In this document: positions 36,168-45,929 of the stretch, piece after piece
How positions within the stretch are numbered: position 1 is the first letter of the stretch
Layout of the letters: every line of letters starts with the position of its first letter
NCBI RefSeq assembly: GCF_001561995.1
Contig: NZ_LLWC01000022.1
Location: 682,001-746,000, forward strand
Direction of reading: 5' to 3'
Length of the DNA stretch: 64,000 nt
DNA from: Polycladidibacter hongkongensis
GTDB lineage: Bacteria; Pseudomonadota; Alphaproteobacteria; Rhizobiales; Stappiaceae
The notes under the pieces: generated by a model
What the model was told of the DNA's origin: nothing
What the model saw: only the letters and a program-made list of their open reading frames with translations
The model's database searches: none
Position numbers and translations under genes: made by a program

Positions 36168-36611
36168 TCACATCCCCACATCCTTTACGGCCTCCATGCA
36201 CACGAAAGTAGAGGTGTGAGACACATGCGGGAGGCGGGACAGCTTCTCCCCAAGCACCCGCCGGTAGCTGGAAATATCTTTGGTGCGCACCTTCAGCAAA
36301 TAATCAAAACTGCTGGCAATCATATGGCACTGCTCCACCTCACGAATAGCCAGAGCTGCCTTGTTGAACTCTCCTAAGGCCTCGTCATGGGTGCTGTTCA
36401 ACGTCACTTGCACAAAGGCAATGTGCCCAGCGCCAAGCTTGGCCAGATTCAACCGCGCTTCATACCCAAGGATGACCCCCTCCTCCTCAAGCCGCTTGAT
36501 CCGCGCCTGACAAGGAGACTTGGAAAGCCCCACTTCCTCTGCCAGCGCCGCAAGGGTCACCCTTGCATTTCTCTGCAACACCTCTAGGATTTTTGTGTCA
36601 AACTTATCCAT
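36168..36611 (-). CDS. putR: Lrp/AsnC family regulator of putA
   Basis: 147 residues: a helix-turn-helix at the N-terminus (LQRNARVTLAALAEEVGLSKSPCQARIKRL in two parts: LQRNARVTLAALAEEVG, LSKSPCQARIKRLEEEG) and an RAM/AsnC ligand domain. Divergent from putA, which in many alphaproteobacteria is activated by such a PutR. The inner ATG 36611 gives typical Lrp length; a GTG at 36629 is six codons upstream. Likely senses proline and activates putA. Confidence 0.85.
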   Translation of the reverse strand: MDKFDTKILEVLQRNARVTLAALAEEVGLSKSPCQARIKRLEEEGVILGYEARLNLAKLGAGHIAFVQVTLNSTHDEALGEFNKAALAIREVEQCHMIASSFDYLLKVRTKDISSYRRVLGEKLSRLPHVSHTSTFVCMEAVKDVGM

Positions 36612-36640
36612 TTTCCTGATTTTCCTCACATTTCGTTAAA

Positions 36641-36656
36641 ATGTATACGACTACAT
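36641..36656. promoter_or_regulatory. Possible PutR site in putR-putA gap
   Basis: ATGTA-N6-TACAT lies in the AT-rich 148-base gap between putR and putA. Lrp-type proteins bind loose palindromes, so this is only suggestive. Confidence 0.25.
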
Positions 36657-36759
36657 GCAATTTACCAAGCACATTTCCTAGAATTCCTCGAAATACGGGA
36701 AGACCTCCTGAAGACTGCCTGATATTTTAATTACAACAGTTCTAGGGAGGAAACCACCA

Positions 36760-39700
36760 ATGAGCACCGCGCCATTGACACAGCTGCGTGAGAAAATCCG
36801 CGAGCATTACATCACCGATGAAACCAAGGTTCTAAAAGCACTCGCCGCCAGTCTGCCTTGGCAAGAAGACCGAGCTTTGGCAACTAAAGAAGCAACCATC
36901 GCCCTCGTGGAAGACCTCCGCCAGTCCACCTCCCCCACCTTGATGGAAAGCTTCCTTGCAGAATACGGGCTATCTACGCAAGAAGGTATCGCTCTCATGT
37001 GCCTCGCCGAAGCCCTGCTTCGCGTGCCAGACACCACCACCATTGACGAGCTGATCAGCGACAAAATTGCCCCGAGCAGTTGGGGCGAACACCTCGGCCA
37101 CTCCCCCTCAAGCCTTGTCAACGCCTCCAGCTGGGCGCTGTTCCTCACCGGCAAACTGCTGGCACCCGAGCAACAAGGCCTTGGCAACACCCTGCGCGGC
37201 ATGATGAAACGCCTTGGAGAGCCGGTTCTGCGCACCGCAGTGGCCCAAGCCATGAAAGAGCTGGGCCGCCAGTTTGTCCTTGGCCGCACCATCGAAGAGG
37301 CGCAGAAAAACGCCCGTATCGAAGAAGACAAAGGCTTCACTTACTCCTATGACATGTTGGGCGAAGCCGCCCGAACAGAAGCCGATGCAGCCCGTTATCA
37401 CCTCGCCTATTCCGATGCCATTGGCGCCATCGCCAAAAATGCCAAGGCAGAAGACATTCGCAGCAATGCAGGTATTTCAGTCAAGCTTTCTGCCCTGCAC
37501 CCGCGCTACGAATACACCCATAAAAAACAGGTAATGGAAGAGTTGGTTCCGCGCACATTGGCGCTGATGACCCTCGCTAAATCCTCCAATATCGGCTTCA
37601 ACATCGATGCCGAAGAGGCAGACCGCCTTGATCTCTCTTTGGATGTAATCGAGGCCCTGCTTGCCAACCCTGCGCTAGATGGCTGGGATGGTTTTGGTGT
37701 TGTCGTTCAAGCCTATGGACCACGTGCCAGCTTTGTTGTCGAATGGCTTTACGAGCTTGCCCGCAAACACAATCGCCGCATCATGGTGCGCCTAGTCAAA
37801 GGCGCCTACTGGGATAGCGAGATCAAACGTGCACAAACTCTGGGGCTTGAGGGCTACCCAGTGTTCACCCGTAAAGCCAACACTGACATTTCCTATCTTG
37901 CCTGCGCCACAAAGCTGCTGGCAATGACCGATCACATTTACCCGCAATTCGCTACCCATAACGCGCAGTCCGTTGCCGCCATTTTGCAGCTGGCCGAAGA
38001 CCTGCCGAAAACCAGTTTCGAGTTTCAGCGTCTGCACGGCATGGGCGAAGCGCTGCATGAAAAAGCCCGCGCCCGCTTTGGCACCCAATGTCGCATCTAC
38101 GCGCCGGTAGGGGCGCATAAGGATTTGCTTGCCTACCTCGTACGCCGTCTTTTGGAAAACGGCGCCAACAGCTCGTTTGTCCATCAAATGCGCGATCCTG
38201 CAGTCACCCCAGCAGAAATCGCCGCTGACCCCTTGCAAAACCTCGCGCAGCGCGCCGACAACCTCGCCAACACCCATATCAACGCCCCAAGCAAGCTCTA
38301 TGGCGAAGACCGCGCCAATGCCAAAGGCTGGGATTTGTCCAACCCACCAGCCCGCGCTGCTTATGAGGCCGCTCTCAGCGCTACAGCCAACAAAACATGG
38401 CAGGCAAAACCTCTGCTTGGCTGCGAGGCAAGCGCCACCTTCGCCGCTGCAACTCCAGTCATCAACCCGGCAGATCCGGGCGACCAAGTCGGCACCGTGG
38501 CCGAAGCCACCAGCGATACTGTCACCGCAGCAATGCAATGTGCGCAGGAAAATGCCGCCGCTTGGGTCGCCACTAGCCCGCGCGAGCGTGCCAACTTGCT
38601 GGTTAAGATCGCCCATGCGCTAGAAGCAGATGCAGACACTTTGTTTGCGATCCTCACCCGCGAAGCTGGCAAAACCCACATGGACGCCATTGGCGAACTG
38701 CGCGAGGCGGTTGATTTCGCGCACTATTACGCAGAGCAACTGCTGCTGAACGAGAAAAACGGCACTCTTGGCACGCCGCTTGGCGTCTCCCTGTGTATTT
38801 CGCCCTGGAATTTCCCACTGGCGATTTTCACCGGTCAAATTTTTGCGGCTTTGGCCGTTGGCAATGTTGTTCTTGCCAAGCCAGCACCACAAACACCACT
38901 TGTCGCCCACCGTGCTGTTGAGATCATGCGCGCCGCGGGCCTGCCGGATTATGCCGTGCAACTGCTCCTCGGAGGCGCTGAAGTTGGCGCGGCCCTCACC
39001 GCCCTTGCGGGTCTCGGCTCTGTCAGCTTCACCGGATCCACGGCCACAGCCCAGCGCATTAACCGCGCCATGGCACAAAACGCCAGCCCAGCTGCCCCGC
39101 TTATTGCCGAAACCGGCGGCTTGAACGCCATGATCGTCGACAGCACTGCGCTGCCAGAACAAGCCGTGCGCGACATCATCGCCTCTAGCTTCCAAAGCGC
39201 AGGCCAGCGCTGCTCGGCACTACGGATGCTGTACGTACAGGAGGATATCTACGATAGTTTCCTTACCATGCTCAAAGGCGCAATGGACGCCCTCCAGCTT
39301 GGTAACCCGCTTAAGCTCTCAACAGATGTCGGACCAGTCATCGACAAAGCTTCGCAGACCAAAATATTGGCCCACATCAAACATTGGGAGAAGCAGGGCA
39401 AACTCTTAAAGACCCTTCCGGCGCCAATCGAAGGCAGTTTCTGCCCCCCGGCTTTGATAGCACTTGATGGCATTCATCAGCTGGAAGAGGAGATTTTTGG
39501 TCCGGTCCTGCATATTGCCAAGTTCAAAAGCTCCGAATTGCAAAAAGCGATCGATGCGATCAATGGCAAGGGGTTTGGTCTTACATTTGGCCTTCACACC
39601 CGCCTGAATGGCCGCATTCGCCAGATTGAAAACAGCATCCACGCAGGCAATATCTACATCAATCGCAACCAGATTGGTGCCATTGTTGGCAGCCAGCCAT

Positions 39701-40416
39701 TTGGCGGCGAAGGTTTATCCGGCACTGGTCCAAAGGCCGGCGGACCGAGCTACCTGCATGCGCTGATGCGCTCAAAGCAAGCCGAGTTTTCGCAGGAACA
39801 AGCGGAAGCACCATTAACAGGCGAGAAGCTTTCCGGCGCACGTCTGCGCCAAATGCTTGCCGATCTAAATGCAGCGCAGTGGCAGAAAAATGAAGAGAGA
39901 TTTGCAGCGCTCGCAAACGCGCTTCCAGCAAGCAAAGGCCTTATTGAGAACATCAACGCCATGCGCGCTGAAGTCATGCCAGGCCCGACAGGCGAGACGA
40001 ACACACTCTCCATTGCCCCACGTGGTCTGACACTGTGTGCCGGCCCAACCCCGGAACATCTTGAGCAACAGGCCGCTGCCGCTCTAGCTGCAGGTAACCC
40101 TGTCGCTCTACTTGCACAAGGCGCGGAAGCTTTGGCTGCAAAACTCAAGGATCTGGGCGCACCAGTCGTCGCGATCCCATGCTGCATCACGGAGATAGAC
40201 GTGGAGAGCTTGCCGCATCTCGCCGCAATCGCATACTTCAGCGACAACGCCACTGCCCAACAACTGCGCAAGTCGCTTGCAAGCCGCGATGGAGCAATAT
40301 TGCCGCTTATTACAGATGCAGGCCAACCATGGCGCTATGTCCAAGAGCGACATGTATGCGTGGATACAACAGCAGCGGGCGGCAACGCCTCACTCATCGC
40401 CGCTGCGGCAGATTAA
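36760..40416 (+). CDS. putA: Bifunctional proline dehydrogenase / P5C dehydrogenase PutA
   Basis: 1218 residues. A proline dehydrogenase barrel (about 190-500; ISVKLSALHPRYEYTH, RLVKGAYWDSEIKRAQ, HGMGEAL) is followed by an aldehyde dehydrogenase domain (about 560-1010; catalytic Cys near 818 in QSAGQRCSALRM), then a C-terminal domain. Proline is oxidised to P5C with FAD, channelled to glutamate with NAD+. It has no ribbon-helix-helix at the N-terminus, so unlike E. coli PutA it cannot repress its own gene; the divergent PutR is the likely control. Strong GGGAGGAAACC site; own terminator. Confidence 0.96.
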   Translation: MSTAPLTQLREKIREHYITDETKVLKALAASLPWQEDRALATKEATIALVEDLRQSTSPTLMESFLAEYGLSTQEGIALMCLAEALLRVPDTTTIDELISDKIAPSSWGEHLGHSPSSLVNASSWALFLTGKLLAPEQQGLGNTLRGMMKRLGEPVLRTAVAQAMKELGRQFVLGRTIEEAQKNARIEEDKGFTYSYDMLGEAARTEADAARYHLAYSDAIGAIAKNAKAEDIRSNAGISVKLSALHPRYEYTHKKQVMEELVPRTLALMTLAKSSNIGFNIDAEEADRLDLSLDVIEALLANPALDGWDGFGVVVQAYGPRASFVVEWLYELARKHNRRIMVRLVKGAYWDSEIKRAQTLGLEGYPVFTRKANTDISYLACATKLLAMTDHIYPQFATHNAQSVAAILQLAEDLPKTSFEFQRLHGMGEALHEKARARFGTQCRIYAPVGAHKDLLAYLVRRLLENGANSSFVHQMRDPAVTPAEIAADPLQNLAQRADNLANTHINAPSKLYGEDRANAKGWDLSNPPARAAYEAALSATANKTWQAKPLLGCEASATFAAATPVINPADPGDQVGTVAEATSDTVTAAMQCAQENAAAWVATSPRERANLLVKIAHALEADADTLFAILTREAGKTHMDAIGELREAVDFAHYYAEQLLLNEKNGTLGTPLGVSLCISPWNFPLAIFTGQIFAALAVGNVVLAKPAPQTPLVAHRAVEIMRAAGLPDYAVQLLLGGAEVGAALTALAGLGSVSFTGSTATAQRINRAMAQNASPAAPLIAETGGLNAMIVDSTALPEQAVRDIIASSFQSAGQRCSALRMLYVQEDIYDSFLTMLKGAMDALQLGNPLKLSTDVGPVIDKASQTKILAHIKHWEKQGKLLKTLPAPIEGSFCPPALIALDGIHQLEEEIFGPVLHIAKFKSSELQKAIDAINGKGFGLTFGLHTRLNGRIRQIENSIHAGNIYINRNQIGAIVGSQPFGGEGLSGTGPKAGGPSYLHALMRSKQAEFSQEQAEAPLTGEKLSGARLRQMLADLNAAQWQKNEERFAALANALPASKGLIENINAMRAEVMPGPTGETNTLSIAPRGLTLCAGPTPEHLEQQAAAALAAGNPVALLAQGAEALAAKLKDLGAPVVAIPCCITEIDVESLPHLAAIAYFSDNATAQQLRKSLASRDGAILPLITDAGQPWRYVQERHVCVDTTAAGGNASLIAAAAD

Positions 40417-40424
40417 GCATCAGG

Positions 40425-40458
40425 CCCCGCAAGCTCCATGCTTGCGGGGTTTCATTTT
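40425..40458 (+). terminator. Terminator of putA
   Basis: CCCCGCAAGC and GCTTGCGGGG pair around five bases, followed by TTTCATTTTC. Confidence 0.85.
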
Positions 40459-40464
40459 CTTTGC

Positions 40465-41295
40465 CTAACGATCGATCCGGTCATGCGTAAACGCGCCACG
40501 ATCAGCTATACTCACTTTAAACCGGCGATCACCCCACCATTTGCAACGTAGCGCTGTTTCCAAAGTCTGCCTATCGTGCGGCTGCTTTGGAGAGGGGTGT
40601 TCGCGCACACGTTTAAAAATCACTTCCTGTAAAAACTCTTTACGACACATAAACGGTTGATTGGTCCATTGGAATACGCGGCTGTCAGTTCCCCAGTTAC
40701 CGGATGATGTTCGCTTAAAAAACTCAGGGTGTCGCAAGTCCGGGCGAGCTTCCACATAAGGTGCAAGTCCAAGGTGGAAATTTGCGCGTCGCTTTCCTCG
40801 CACCAAACGCCGTATCACTGTCTGTAATTCCGACCTCGCCCGATAAGGCAAGCTACTTTCTACTGCATCAATCACACTGTGATGCTTGAGATATTTCTCA
40901 ACTCCGATAAATGGCAGGCCCGGATCACGACGATCGCGCAGTGCCACCACGTCATACCCCTCATCAAGATCGCTTTGCCCTGCTTCTATTGCCCGTGCCA
41001 TTTCGATAGGATCGCTGAGTGACTGGCAATCGTTTTCCAAATAAATCACAGTGTCGCTACGAAGTGCCGCGACCGCCTCTTCCATCCCTCGGTGAATTCC
41101 GAGGTTTTGCTCAGAGCCAACAGCGCGCCACCCGAAAGATGCCGCCAGTTCTGCTTCTTCAGTTTCGTTAAATTCCTGAAAGAAAACAACAGCATCATTC
41201 ACATTTTCAAGCAAATTGCTACGCTGATGCGAGCTTAGACTCTTGCGCAATGTTTGCTGCGCCTTCCAGCTTAGAACTACAGCCCCTAAACTCAT
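40465..41295 (-). CDS. GT-A type glycosyltransferase-like protein
   Basis: 276 residues with a glycosyltransferase family 2-like opening (LGAVVLSWKAQQTL), NLGIHRGMEEAV and IYLENDCQSL, where the Glu-Asn-Asp pattern fits a metal-binding DxD position. The C-terminal half has Arg/His-rich substrate-binding region. No membrane segments. AAGGTGAA precedes the ATG. It faces away from the plus-strand glycan genes at 41426 onward; divergent promoters probably lie in the 130-base gap. The name is by fold resemblance only. Confidence 0.65.
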   Translation of the reverse strand: MSLGAVVLSWKAQQTLRKSLSSHQRSNLLENVNDAVVFFQEFNETEEAELAASFGWRAVGSEQNLGIHRGMEEAVAALRSDTVIYLENDCQSLSDPIEMARAIEAGQSDLDEGYDVVALRDRRDPGLPFIGVEKYLKHHSVIDAVESSLPYRARSELQTVIRRLVRGKRRANFHLGLAPYVEARPDLRHPEFFKRTSSGNWGTDSRVFQWTNQPFMCRKEFLQEVIFKRVREHPSPKQPHDRQTLETALRCKWWGDRRFKVSIADRGAFTHDRIDR

Positions 41296-41425
41296 TTCAC
41301 CTTTTTCCCTAACAATGCTGCTTATTCTTATCGGTTCCGCGCAGACTTCTTGCCCTTAAGTACACAATGATTTATCAGCATTCAATATTGAGGGATCACT
41401 CTGGAATTTTGGAAGGTGGGGCGCA

Positions 41426-42190
41426 ATGAGTGCAAGCTCGGCAACCGTAAATGTGGTGTGTATGAAATGGGGAACTCTGTACGGCCCCGAATACGCAAAC
41501 CGGCTATATGCCATGACCGCCCGCAACCTAAAACGGCCGTTCCGTTTTGTGTGTTTTACCGATGATCATCGAGGACTGCGCCCTGAAATCGAGGTCATGC
41601 CAATCCCACCTATTAAAATTGATAGCCCCTTTGAAAACACACCCTGGCGCAAACTTGCACTCTACCATCCTGAACTGGGGGATCTACAAGGTCCTACGCT
41701 GTTCTTCGATCTGGATTTGGTCATCACAGGGCCACTAGACCGTTTTTTTGACCAGCCCGGCGACTACATCGTTATTCATAACTGGACCCAACCAAAACGC
41801 ATCGTCGGCAACACCAGCGTCTTCCGCTTTAATGTCGGTGCGCATGCAGATCTCTACGAACTCTTTCAGTCCAAACCAACGCAGCATTGGTTTGAAAAAT
41901 ATCGGATTGAACAAACCTACCTTTCCTATGAGCTAGCCAAGCAAGACAAGCTCTCTTATTGGCCGGCCGAGTGGTGTGTTTCCTTCAAAGCTTCTTGCCT
42001 GCCTGGCGGGTGGCGCTTTCCAAAAATCTTGCTTAACCGCATTCAACCTTCAAAACTGCCAGAAGGTGCCAGCGTCTGCGTCTTTCACGGCAACCCGAAC
42101 CCGGATGATGCTCTTGAAGGTCGCTGGCCGGGCAAATGGTACAAGGGGCTTCGACCCGCCACTTGGATCAAAGATCACTGGCACGAGTAA
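41426..42190 (+). CDS. Glycosyltransferase-like protein (DLD motif)
   Basis: 254 residues. The motif FFDLDLVITGPLDRF (DLD, metal- and nucleotide-sugar-binding, about residue 93) and the start VNVVCMKWGTLYGPEYANRLYAM resemble GT8/DxD-type transferases found in surface glycan clusters. The later part has VFRFNVGAHADLYE and CVFHGNPNP, the latter similar to conserved C-terminal His. GGTGGGGCG precedes the ATG. Cytoplasmic. Substrate unknown; first gene of a five- or six-gene set reading rightward. Confidence 0.7.
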   Translation: MSASSATVNVVCMKWGTLYGPEYANRLYAMTARNLKRPFRFVCFTDDHRGLRPEIEVMPIPPIKIDSPFENTPWRKLALYHPELGDLQGPTLFFDLDLVITGPLDRFFDQPGDYIVIHNWTQPKRIVGNTSVFRFNVGAHADLYELFQSKPTQHWFEKYRIEQTYLSYELAKQDKLSYWPAEWCVSFKASCLPGGWRFPKILLNRIQPSKLPEGASVCVFHGNPNPDDALEGRWPGKWYKGLRPATWIKDHWHE

Positions 42191-42202
42191 CAATATAGCA
42201 TC

Positions 42203-43207
42203 ATGAAAGCACAACGCATTCTGCTCGTGGGGAACTTTGGCCGTAAAGGGCTCTACAGCAACTACTACAATGTGGATCACAAGCTCGCCAACGGTTTTAT
42301 CCGCTGCGGCCACAGTGTGTTGTGCTTCTCAGATCGTGATCACGCACGCGAAGCAACACCATTTAATAGTCAAAGCTTTGGCCGCAAGGCCATGGCAGCA
42401 AAACTGCTGCAAACCGCAAAAAACTACCAGCCACATATGGCGCTCTTTGGCCATTGCGATCTGTTGGATGATAGCTTTTTTCACCGCTTAAAAGAGCAGC
42501 ATCCTGCCATTCGCCTTGCAACCTTTTGCGTGGATGCCGTTTTCCGCAAAAAGACGATGGCCAGCTTTAAAGCGCGCGCCGCACATTGCCATGCCGCCTT
42601 TATCACAACCGCCGACAAAAAGCAGCTGGCGACGATTGGCATCCCGATGGATAAGCTCCACTTCATGCCAAACCCTGTAGACCCTTCGATAGAGACAAAA
42701 AGGATTTTCGAGCAACCCTTGACCTCTTTCCGTCTTGATGGTCAATTTCTGGGAACAGGCATTGGCAAACGAGAAGAGCAACTTCAATATATCCAAGACG
42801 CACTTCCCAGCAATTATCGCTTCGCTTGCGCTGGCCGAGCATTTGGTAGCAAGCGTATCGAAGGCACTGAATTTTTGCAGCGTCTTTGCGAAGCACCAGT
42901 CAGCTTGAACTTACCACTGGACGATACAGATCCACTGATGATGCCGTACCTTTATGCCTCTGACCGCATTGCCCAACTCCTCGGACAAGGCATTACCACA
43001 ATAAGCCCCAAAGCCTCCGGCCTATCAGATCTTTATGAGGATGGCATCCTAGAGTACTCGGGCCGAGAAGAAGTGATAGACCTCATGCTCCGTCTCCACT
43101 CTGATGACGCCCTTCGTCGGCGCATTGGTGCGCTAGGCTGGAAACACGCACATGATAGAACATCGTGTGCATGTGTGTCAGCTAAGCTTATAAGTCACGT
43201 GTTTTAG
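42203..43207 (+). CDS. GT-B type glycosyltransferase-like protein
   Basis: 334 residues. Two Rossmann-like halves; N-terminal half opens with ILLVGNFGRKGLYS and the C-terminal half has YASDRIAQLLGQGITTISP and ASGLSDLYEDG, like the spore-coat CgeB/GT4-like proteins that carry a glycosyl-transferase group 1 domain. It lies 12 bases after the previous gene, so likely one operon. The acceptor and donor are unknown. Confidence 0.65.
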   Translation: MKAQRILLVGNFGRKGLYSNYYNVDHKLANGFIRCGHSVLCFSDRDHAREATPFNSQSFGRKAMAAKLLQTAKNYQPHMALFGHCDLLDDSFFHRLKEQHPAIRLATFCVDAVFRKKTMASFKARAAHCHAAFITTADKKQLATIGIPMDKLHFMPNPVDPSIETKRIFEQPLTSFRLDGQFLGTGIGKREEQLQYIQDALPSNYRFACAGRAFGSKRIEGTEFLQRLCEAPVSLNLPLDDTDPLMMPYLYASDRIAQLLGQGITTISPKASGLSDLYEDGILEYSGREEVIDLMLRLHSDDALRRRIGALGWKHAHDRTSCACVSAKLISHVF

Positions 43208-43230
43208 CTGGAATAGAAGGATACAGATTT

Positions 43231-43962
43231 GTGCGAGCAATCATAAAAAAAGCAAAGAAGTACATGCAGAATAGAAGGTATAACAAAATATCTTCTCCAG
43301 AATCCTATGCCATTGGATCGGCACAATGGCTACAGGCTGTTGAAAAAAAATTTGGTGGTTACGTTGAGGGTGTTCGCCGACACAAAGTCTCAAAACGAGA
43401 CCCGCGTAGCGTTGAACAGCTGTCAGTAGGCGGAATGATAGGTGGTGATCGCATGTTCCATCACAATTACGCATCTGAGTACTCGCGCGCCCTAAGCCCG
43501 TTGTTAAAAGATCGAAGCGCCAACTTAACAATTGTTGAGATCGGCATTTTACAAGGAACAGGCCTTGCATTGTGGAAGGAACTATTTCCAAACGCTGATG
43601 TCTTGGGTCTAGACATTGATACCTCGCACTACAATAACAATCTTCCCAGATTACTAGAAAATGGTGCCTTTATTGCTGGCCAACCTGAGCTTCACTTGTT
43701 TGATCAGTTTGTTGATGGTGAAGAACGTGTTCGCGAAATCTTGAACGGCCGCAAGCCATCAATAGTGATTGACGATGGTTTTCATTCTCTCGAAACCATT
43801 GAAAATAGCGCGATGGCGTTTAAAGGTTATCTTAGCAACAGCTTTGTTTACTTTAGCGAAGACAATAAAGATGCCCACATTCCGTTACGCAAGGTGTTCC
43901 CAAACAAGTGCATCACTTCTGAGAATAGCCTATGTGTAGTTGAGGACTTTCATGAAGCTTGA
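43231..43962 (+). CDS. Class I methyltransferase-like protein
   Basis: 243 residues. The IVEIGILQGTGLALWKELFP motif (SAM-binding glycine loop, about residue 96) followed by VLGLDIDTSH and IVIDDGFHSL recalls O-methyltransferases of the CmcI/MycE-like group that act on sugars or small metabolites. The N-terminal 40 residues are basic. GTG 43231 is used; ATG 43264 is a possible inner start. The DNA is clearly AT-richer than its neighbours. Likely methylates a sugar of the surface glycan. Confidence 0.65.
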   Translation: MRAIIKKAKKYMQNRRYNKISSPESYAIGSAQWLQAVEKKFGGYVEGVRRHKVSKRDPRSVEQLSVGGMIGGDRMFHHNYASEYSRALSPLLKDRSANLTIVEIGILQGTGLALWKELFPNADVLGLDIDTSHYNNNLPRLLENGAFIAGQPELHLFDQFVDGEERVREILNGRKPSIVIDDGFHSLETIENSAMAFKGYLSNSFVYFSEDNKDAHIPLRKVFPNKCITSENSLCVVEDFHEA

Positions 43963-44872
43963 ACGCACCATCAATAGATTGTGTATTGAGAAAAAGGGTG
44001 TAGCCCCAAACCTCTCAAACCCAAGTACTTTCACTGACAAACTTCAATGGCTGAAGCTATATGATCAACGGCCTGAGCAAATAGTGTGTGTAGACAAATA
44101 TCTATGCCGTGGCTACGTCGCTGAACGTATTGGAAACAGCTTTCTTTTGGACGTGTATGGAGTTTCTGATCATATAGATCACCTTCCATTTGATGTTTTT
44201 CCAACCGTGTACGTGCTAAAAACAAACCATGATAATGGTTCCGTTCGTGTGATTCACAATAAGCACGACCTGAAGAATGCACGAAGTTTTTTAAAAAAGA
44301 GAGCGCGCAGAACATTTGGCCGTGAAAAAGGTGAATGGGCCTATGCTCATGTAAAACCATTATTTTTTGCAGAGCAATTCATGCCTGGAGACGTCATCGA
44401 TTACAAATTTCATTGTTGTAGCAATGAAGTAAAATGGGTGCGAGTCATTCATGAACGCACGGGACAATCCCCTTTAGAAATCGTTGTAGATCGAGATTAC
44501 CAACCAATGGGCATTCCCTTCGATCCACTGATGCGAACGTCTAACACCCCCCCTCCAAGGCCTGCTTCCTGGGAAACTATGATAGAAGCTGCATTAACGT
44601 TAGCTGATGGGTTTAAATTTGTGAGAGTAGATCTCTATGAGTTGGACGGCAAACCAAAGTTTGGAGAAATGACCTTCTGGCCGTTAGCAGGTGTTCTTAC
44701 CACCGAGCATGATGTCTTTTTTGGAAGCCTTCTAGATTTTGATACTGACATTAAAAAAACTCCCATGCATGATGATTTAAGTTTTTCAAGTTACCCCAAA
44801 AAAGGACTTAAAGGCATGGCCGCAAAATTAGGTTATAGAATGCTCGATTATGGAATAAAGAAAGATGCGTAG
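43952..44872 (+). CDS. TupA-like ATP-grasp protein
   Basis: 306 residues. Sequence resembles the TupA-like ATP-grasp family (first linked to teichuronopeptide synthesis): NPSTFTDKLQWLKLYDQ, CVDKYLCRGYVAERIG, VLKTNHDNGS and the C-terminal FVRVDLYELDGKPKFGEMTFWP with an acidic metal-binding FGEMTF. It should ligate an amino acid or other carboxylate to an amine or sugar acid using ATP. GAGGA before ATG 43952; it overlaps the methyltransferase stop. AT-rich. Members are common in capsule or O-antigen clusters. Confidence 0.8.
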   Translation: MKLERTINRLCIEKKGVAPNLSNPSTFTDKLQWLKLYDQRPEQIVCVDKYLCRGYVAERIGNSFLLDVYGVSDHIDHLPFDVFPTVYVLKTNHDNGSVRVIHNKHDLKNARSFLKKRARRTFGREKGEWAYAHVKPLFFAEQFMPGDVIDYKFHCCSNEVKWVRVIHERTGQSPLEIVVDRDYQPMGIPFDPLMRTSNTPPPRPASWETMIEAALTLADGFKFVRVDLYELDGKPKFGEMTFWPLAGVLTTEHDVFFGSLLDFDTDIKKTPMHDDLSFSSYPKKGLKGMAAKLGYRMLDYGIKKDA

Positions 44873-45929
44873 CGAGTTTGAATCAACGTTTACAACAGAA
44901 AAGGTTCCCGATTTACAACACAAAAAGTTAATCTGCATTAGTGTCATGTACAATGAAGAGCTACGGCTTCCCGACTTTTTGCGACATCAACGCAATTTAG
45001 GAGTAGATCATTTTTTAATTATAGACAACAATTCAACAGATAAAACAGCTGAAATTTTAGACAACTCAATAGATGTGACCCGATTTCACACAAAAGAAAG
45101 CTACAAAAACAATAGATTTCGCTGGCTTAAGATTGTCGCCGATAGACTCGCAAAAAATAAATGGGTCCTAATACTTGACGCGGACGAATTATACGTCCAT
45201 CCCTTATGGCCGGAAAGAAAGCTACCCCAGCTTTGCGAATATTGGGACAAACAAAACAAAAGCGCCATATTCTCTCCAATGATCGACATGTATTCCGACC
45301 AAGATTTAAACAACATTTCATACAAGGCGGGCGATAGCCTAATCGCTTGTTGTAGTTTTTTCGATCCAAATGGATACCGCTTTCAAGGGAAAAGCAACTC
45401 AAAAAACCAAATTCCAGGGTTTACGATAAAAGGAGGGCCACGCGAGCGTGTTTTTTACAATAAGAAAACAAACAAAAAGTGGGTAAATATTACTAAAAAC
45501 TTCCTTTTCAAATCAATTACTTACAGATCCCCTAGACTATTGTTTGCCCTACAAAATTTATTAATTAAACGCTTTGTCTGCGCAGATTCTCCTGCCATGA
45601 GTAAGGTTACGTTGTTGAAATGGAATTCAACCATAGACGCTGGCAACGGGCTACATCAACTTAAAGGAAATGTAAAACTTGCTGACGAATGGTGTAGCAT
45701 TCTCCATTTTAAATATCTTCAAGACTTTTCAGAAAAAGTTAATAGCGCGATTGCACGTAAAACTCACAACAATAACTCCGAGGAGTATGTCAGGTATAAG
45801 TCAATCGTAGATAGTGGGACAAAAAACCCCTTCTACACCAAAAGCGCCCAAAAATTTTCGAGCAGCAAAACCTTGCTCGAAAATTCACTAATGCGAACGA
45901 GCCCTCGCTTTGACAAGTTCTTTTCATAG
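44865..45929 (+). CDS. Family 2-type glycosyltransferase (Glyco_tranf_2_4)
   Basis: 354 residues. The N-terminal CISVMYNEELRLPDFLRHQRN, DHFLIIDNNSTDKT and VLILDADELYVHP motif form the typical GT2-like nucleotide-sugar site with DAD metal motif near residue 105. It overlaps the previous gene by eight bases. Distinctly AT-rich with codon use unlike the bulk of the window, a sign of transfer. Substrate unknown. Confidence 0.75.
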   Translation: MRSEFESTFTTEKVPDLQHKKLICISVMYNEELRLPDFLRHQRNLGVDHFLIIDNNSTDKTAEILDNSIDVTRFHTKESYKNNRFRWLKIVADRLAKNKWVLILDADELYVHPLWPERKLPQLCEYWDKQNKSAIFSPMIDMYSDQDLNNISYKAGDSLIACCSFFDPNGYRFQGKSNSKNQIPGFTIKGGPRERVFYNKKTNKKWVNITKNFLFKSITYRSPRLLFALQNLLIKRFVCADSPAMSKVTLLKWNSTIDAGNGLHQLKGNVKLADEWCSILHFKYLQDFSEKVNSAIARKTHNNNSEEYVRYKSIVDSGTKNPFYTKSAQKFSSSKTLLENSLMRTSPRFDKFFS